From positions 1-8,282 of the forward strand of contig JACWDU010000019.1 of NCBI GenBank assembly GCA_014653935.1: 8,282 bases of DNA. Reading direction: 5' to 3'. Positions 7,300 through 8,282 of this stretch are shown in pieces. Position numbers and translations under genes: made by a program. This DNA comes from Pelagibacterales bacterium SAG-MED23. GTDB taxonomy: Bacteria; Pseudomonadota; Alphaproteobacteria; Pelagibacterales; Pelagibacteraceae. Numbering within the stretch: the stretch's first letter is position 1; each line of letters begins with the position of its first letter. The notes under the pieces are model-generated. The model ran no database searches. It had not been told where the DNA came from and was given only the letters and a program-made list of their open reading frames with translations.

Positions 7300-8123
7300 T
7301 AGATATCTATGTCTATTTCTTGAATAGTAGACACAGGTCCTTTCATATGAATTTGTTTATTTTCATCAATAGAAATTATTAATTTTCCTAAACTAAATTC
7401 AATTTCAGTTCTAGAATTTTTGAGATTTTGTAAATTTGCAGCTACTGCAGTAGCGCATGCAGCTGTCCCACATGCTTTTGTTAAGCCTGCACCTCTTTCC
7501 CAAACTTTAACTCTATAATGATTTTTATTTATTTTTTGTGCAAGAGTAAAATTACATCTTTCAGGGAATAATTTATGATTTTCAATCTCAGGCCCAATTT
7601 TCTCTATACTAAAGTTTTCTATTTCATTAACAAAAAAAATAGTATGAGGATTACCTACATTAATACCAATACCACCAACTGTTTCTTTATTGTTATTATC
7701 TTTTATACTTAAACCTAAATTTTTAGTATCTAAGTTTTCAGATAAGGGAATCTCTTTCCAATCAGTTTTAGGTACACCTATTATCGTTTCAACTTGACCA
7801 TCATCAAGCAATTTTGAATTTAACTGTTTGGATCCTACTTTAAGACTTATATTTTTTATATTTTTCTCTTTAGATAGAAAGTAGGCAACACATCTTGTGC
7901 CATTTCCACATGCATCTGACCCAGATCCATCAGAATTATAAAATTCTAGTTCAGCGTCTGCATTATCAATATTTTTGATGTAGATTAGTTGATCACAGCC
8001 AATAAAATCTCTATCACAAATCTTAATAATCTGATCTTTGCTCAATGCTATATTTTTTTGCCTCTGGTCAATAATTACAAAATCATTACCAAGACCATCC
8101 ATTTTTAATGCTTTAAATTCCAT
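7299..8123 (-). CDS. dapF: Diaminopimelate epimerase DapF
   Basis: DapF converts LL- to meso-diaminopimelate in the cytosol, the last step before lysine and a precursor of peptidoglycan. The 274-residue length is normal. GLGNDFVIID (10-19) and the two half-domains each bring one catalytic cysteine: Cys72 in SDACGNGTRC (69-78) and Cys218 in KACGTAACA (216-224). NVGNPH (155-160) and WERGAG (208-213) are also family hallmarks. The usual ACGTGA sequence reads ACGTAA here, a mild change next to the active cysteine. A TATAAT -10 box (8166-8171) lies about 43 bases upstream on the same strand and probably drives the dapF-ftsY pair. There is no clear Shine-Dalgarno site. The mtaB/miaB-like gene that often separates dapF from ftsY in alphaproteobacteria is absent here. 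Confidence 0.98.
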   Translation of the reverse strand: MEFKALKMDGLGNDFVIIDQRQKNIALSKDQIIKICDRDFIGCDQLIYIKNIDNADAELEFYNSDGSGSDACGNGTRCVAYFLSKEKNIKNISLKVGSKQLNSKLLDDGQVETIIGVPKTDWKEIPLSENLDTKNLGLSIKDNNNKETVGGIGINVGNPHTIFFVNEIENFSIEKIGPEIENHKLFPERCNFTLAQKINKNHYRVKVWERGAGLTKACGTAACATAVAANLQNLKNSRTEIEFSLGKLIISIDENKQIHMKGPVSTIQEIDIDI

Positions 8124-8180
8124 ATAGATCTGTATTTAACTTATTTATTGACTTTTTGAACCTCTATTATAGTTTATCGC
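8124..8180 (-). promoter_or_regulatory. AT-rich promoter region of dapF-ftsY
   Basis: This stretch is about 25% G+C. A perfect TATAAT on the minus strand occupies 8171-8166, which would put the dapF transcript start near 8159 with a leader of roughly 35 bases. The -35 match is poor: at spacing 16-17 the bases are T-rich (TTTTGC/ATTTTG) and fall inside the hairpin at 8186-8208. On the plus strand the same bases read TATTAT (8165-8170), and TTGACT is at 8148-8153 but spaced only 11 bases away, so a divergent plus promoter is possible but not convincing. Confidence 0.45.
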
Positions 8181-8282
8181 TGTTTCCGCAAAATACAGCA
8201 ATTTGCGGTGTCTTTGGCAACAAAGAGATCGACACCAGTCAGCGAGAGTTCGCCCACTGGTGCGATACTTGCTGGATGTGAT
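8179..8282 (+). ncRNA. Candidate structured RNA, cut by the window edge
   Basis: The last 102 bases are about 49% G+C in a roughly 30% G+C context. They contain tandem inverted repeats. Hairpin 1 is CCGCAAA (8186-8192) with TTTGCGG (8202-8208). Hairpin 2 is GGTGTC (8207-8212) with GACACC (8231-8236), enclosing CTTTG-GCAA-CAAAG (8212-8225), a GNRA tetraloop if read on the plus strand. Hairpin 3 is ACCAGT (8234-8239) with ACTGGT (8256-8261), enclosing GCGA-gagt-TCGC (8242-8253). GCTGT (8179-8183) could also pair with ACAGC (8195-8199) in loop 1, a possible pseudoknot. Neighbouring stems share a few bases, so not all can form fully at once. I cannot match it to SRP RNA, RNase P RNA, 6S, tmRNA or tRNA. 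Strand and gene ends are unproven. A partial minus-strand reading frame (8281-8174) is the main rival. Confidence 0.35.

Noticed and set aside
8186..8208. Rho-independent terminator
   Set aside because: The 7-bp hairpin has no T run directly after it on either strand.
8124..8282. Lysine riboswitch upstream of dapF
   Set aside because: An AGAGG stretch on the minus strand recalls the L-box, but the other conserved blocks are missing, and the TATAAT box places the transcript start downstream of the structured part.
8179..8282. Known housekeeping RNA (SRP RNA, RNase P RNA, tmRNA, 6S, tRNA)
   Set aside because: I looked for the SRP GGAAG loop core, tRNA T-arm, tmRNA tag and RNase P conserved blocks and saw none in the visible part.
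1..8282. CRISPR array, insertion sequence, prophage or toxin-antitoxin system
   Set aside because: I saw no regularly spaced direct repeats, transposase or integrase, phage genes or paired small genes.

Overview
The window is an AT-rich (roughly 30% G+C by eye), tightly packed bacterial segment. It has eight protein-coding genes, almost no intergenic DNA, three 1-base TAATG stop/start overlaps and few Shine-Dalgarno sites. The dapF and ftsY genes, the low G+C and the streamlined layout best fit a marine alphaproteobacterium such as a SAR11/Pelagibacterales-like cell. That assignment is inference from gene content and composition only.

Left block (1-3729, minus strand): a probable three-gene operon read right to left. 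It encodes a cytoplasmic gamma-glutamyltransferase-family Ntn-hydrolase (YwrD/HpxW-like), then an AMP-forming acyl-CoA ligase of the AAE3/Pcs60 (oxalyl-CoA synthetase-like) type, then a ketopantoate reductase-family dehydrogenase cut by the window edge. Both junctions are TAATG overlaps. The first two genes together suggest a possible oxamate -> oxalate -> oxalyl-CoA route, which is a hypothesis.

Middle block (3756-6389, plus strand): a 12-helix MFS transporter starts only 26 bases from the divergent hydrolase gene. An overlapping, membrane-anchored alpha/beta hydrolase of the BEM46/ABHD13 type follows. After a 50-base gap with a good promoter candidate comes a small secreted orphan protein. 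The divergent transporter may serve the left operon.

Right block (6382-8123, minus strand): dapF (lysine/peptidoglycan synthesis) and ftsY (SRP receptor) form a coupled pair. The mtaB/miaB-like gene often found between them in alphaproteobacteria is absent. ftsY converges on and overlaps the secreted orphan gene by 8 bases.

Right edge (8124-8282): after a short AT-rich promoter region upstream of dapF, composition jumps to about 49% G+C in the last 102 bases. These bases fold into consecutive hairpins, one capped by a GCAA tetraloop. This is the most intriguing unexplained stretch: a candidate structured RNA cut by the window edge, or alternatively foreign/coding sequence.
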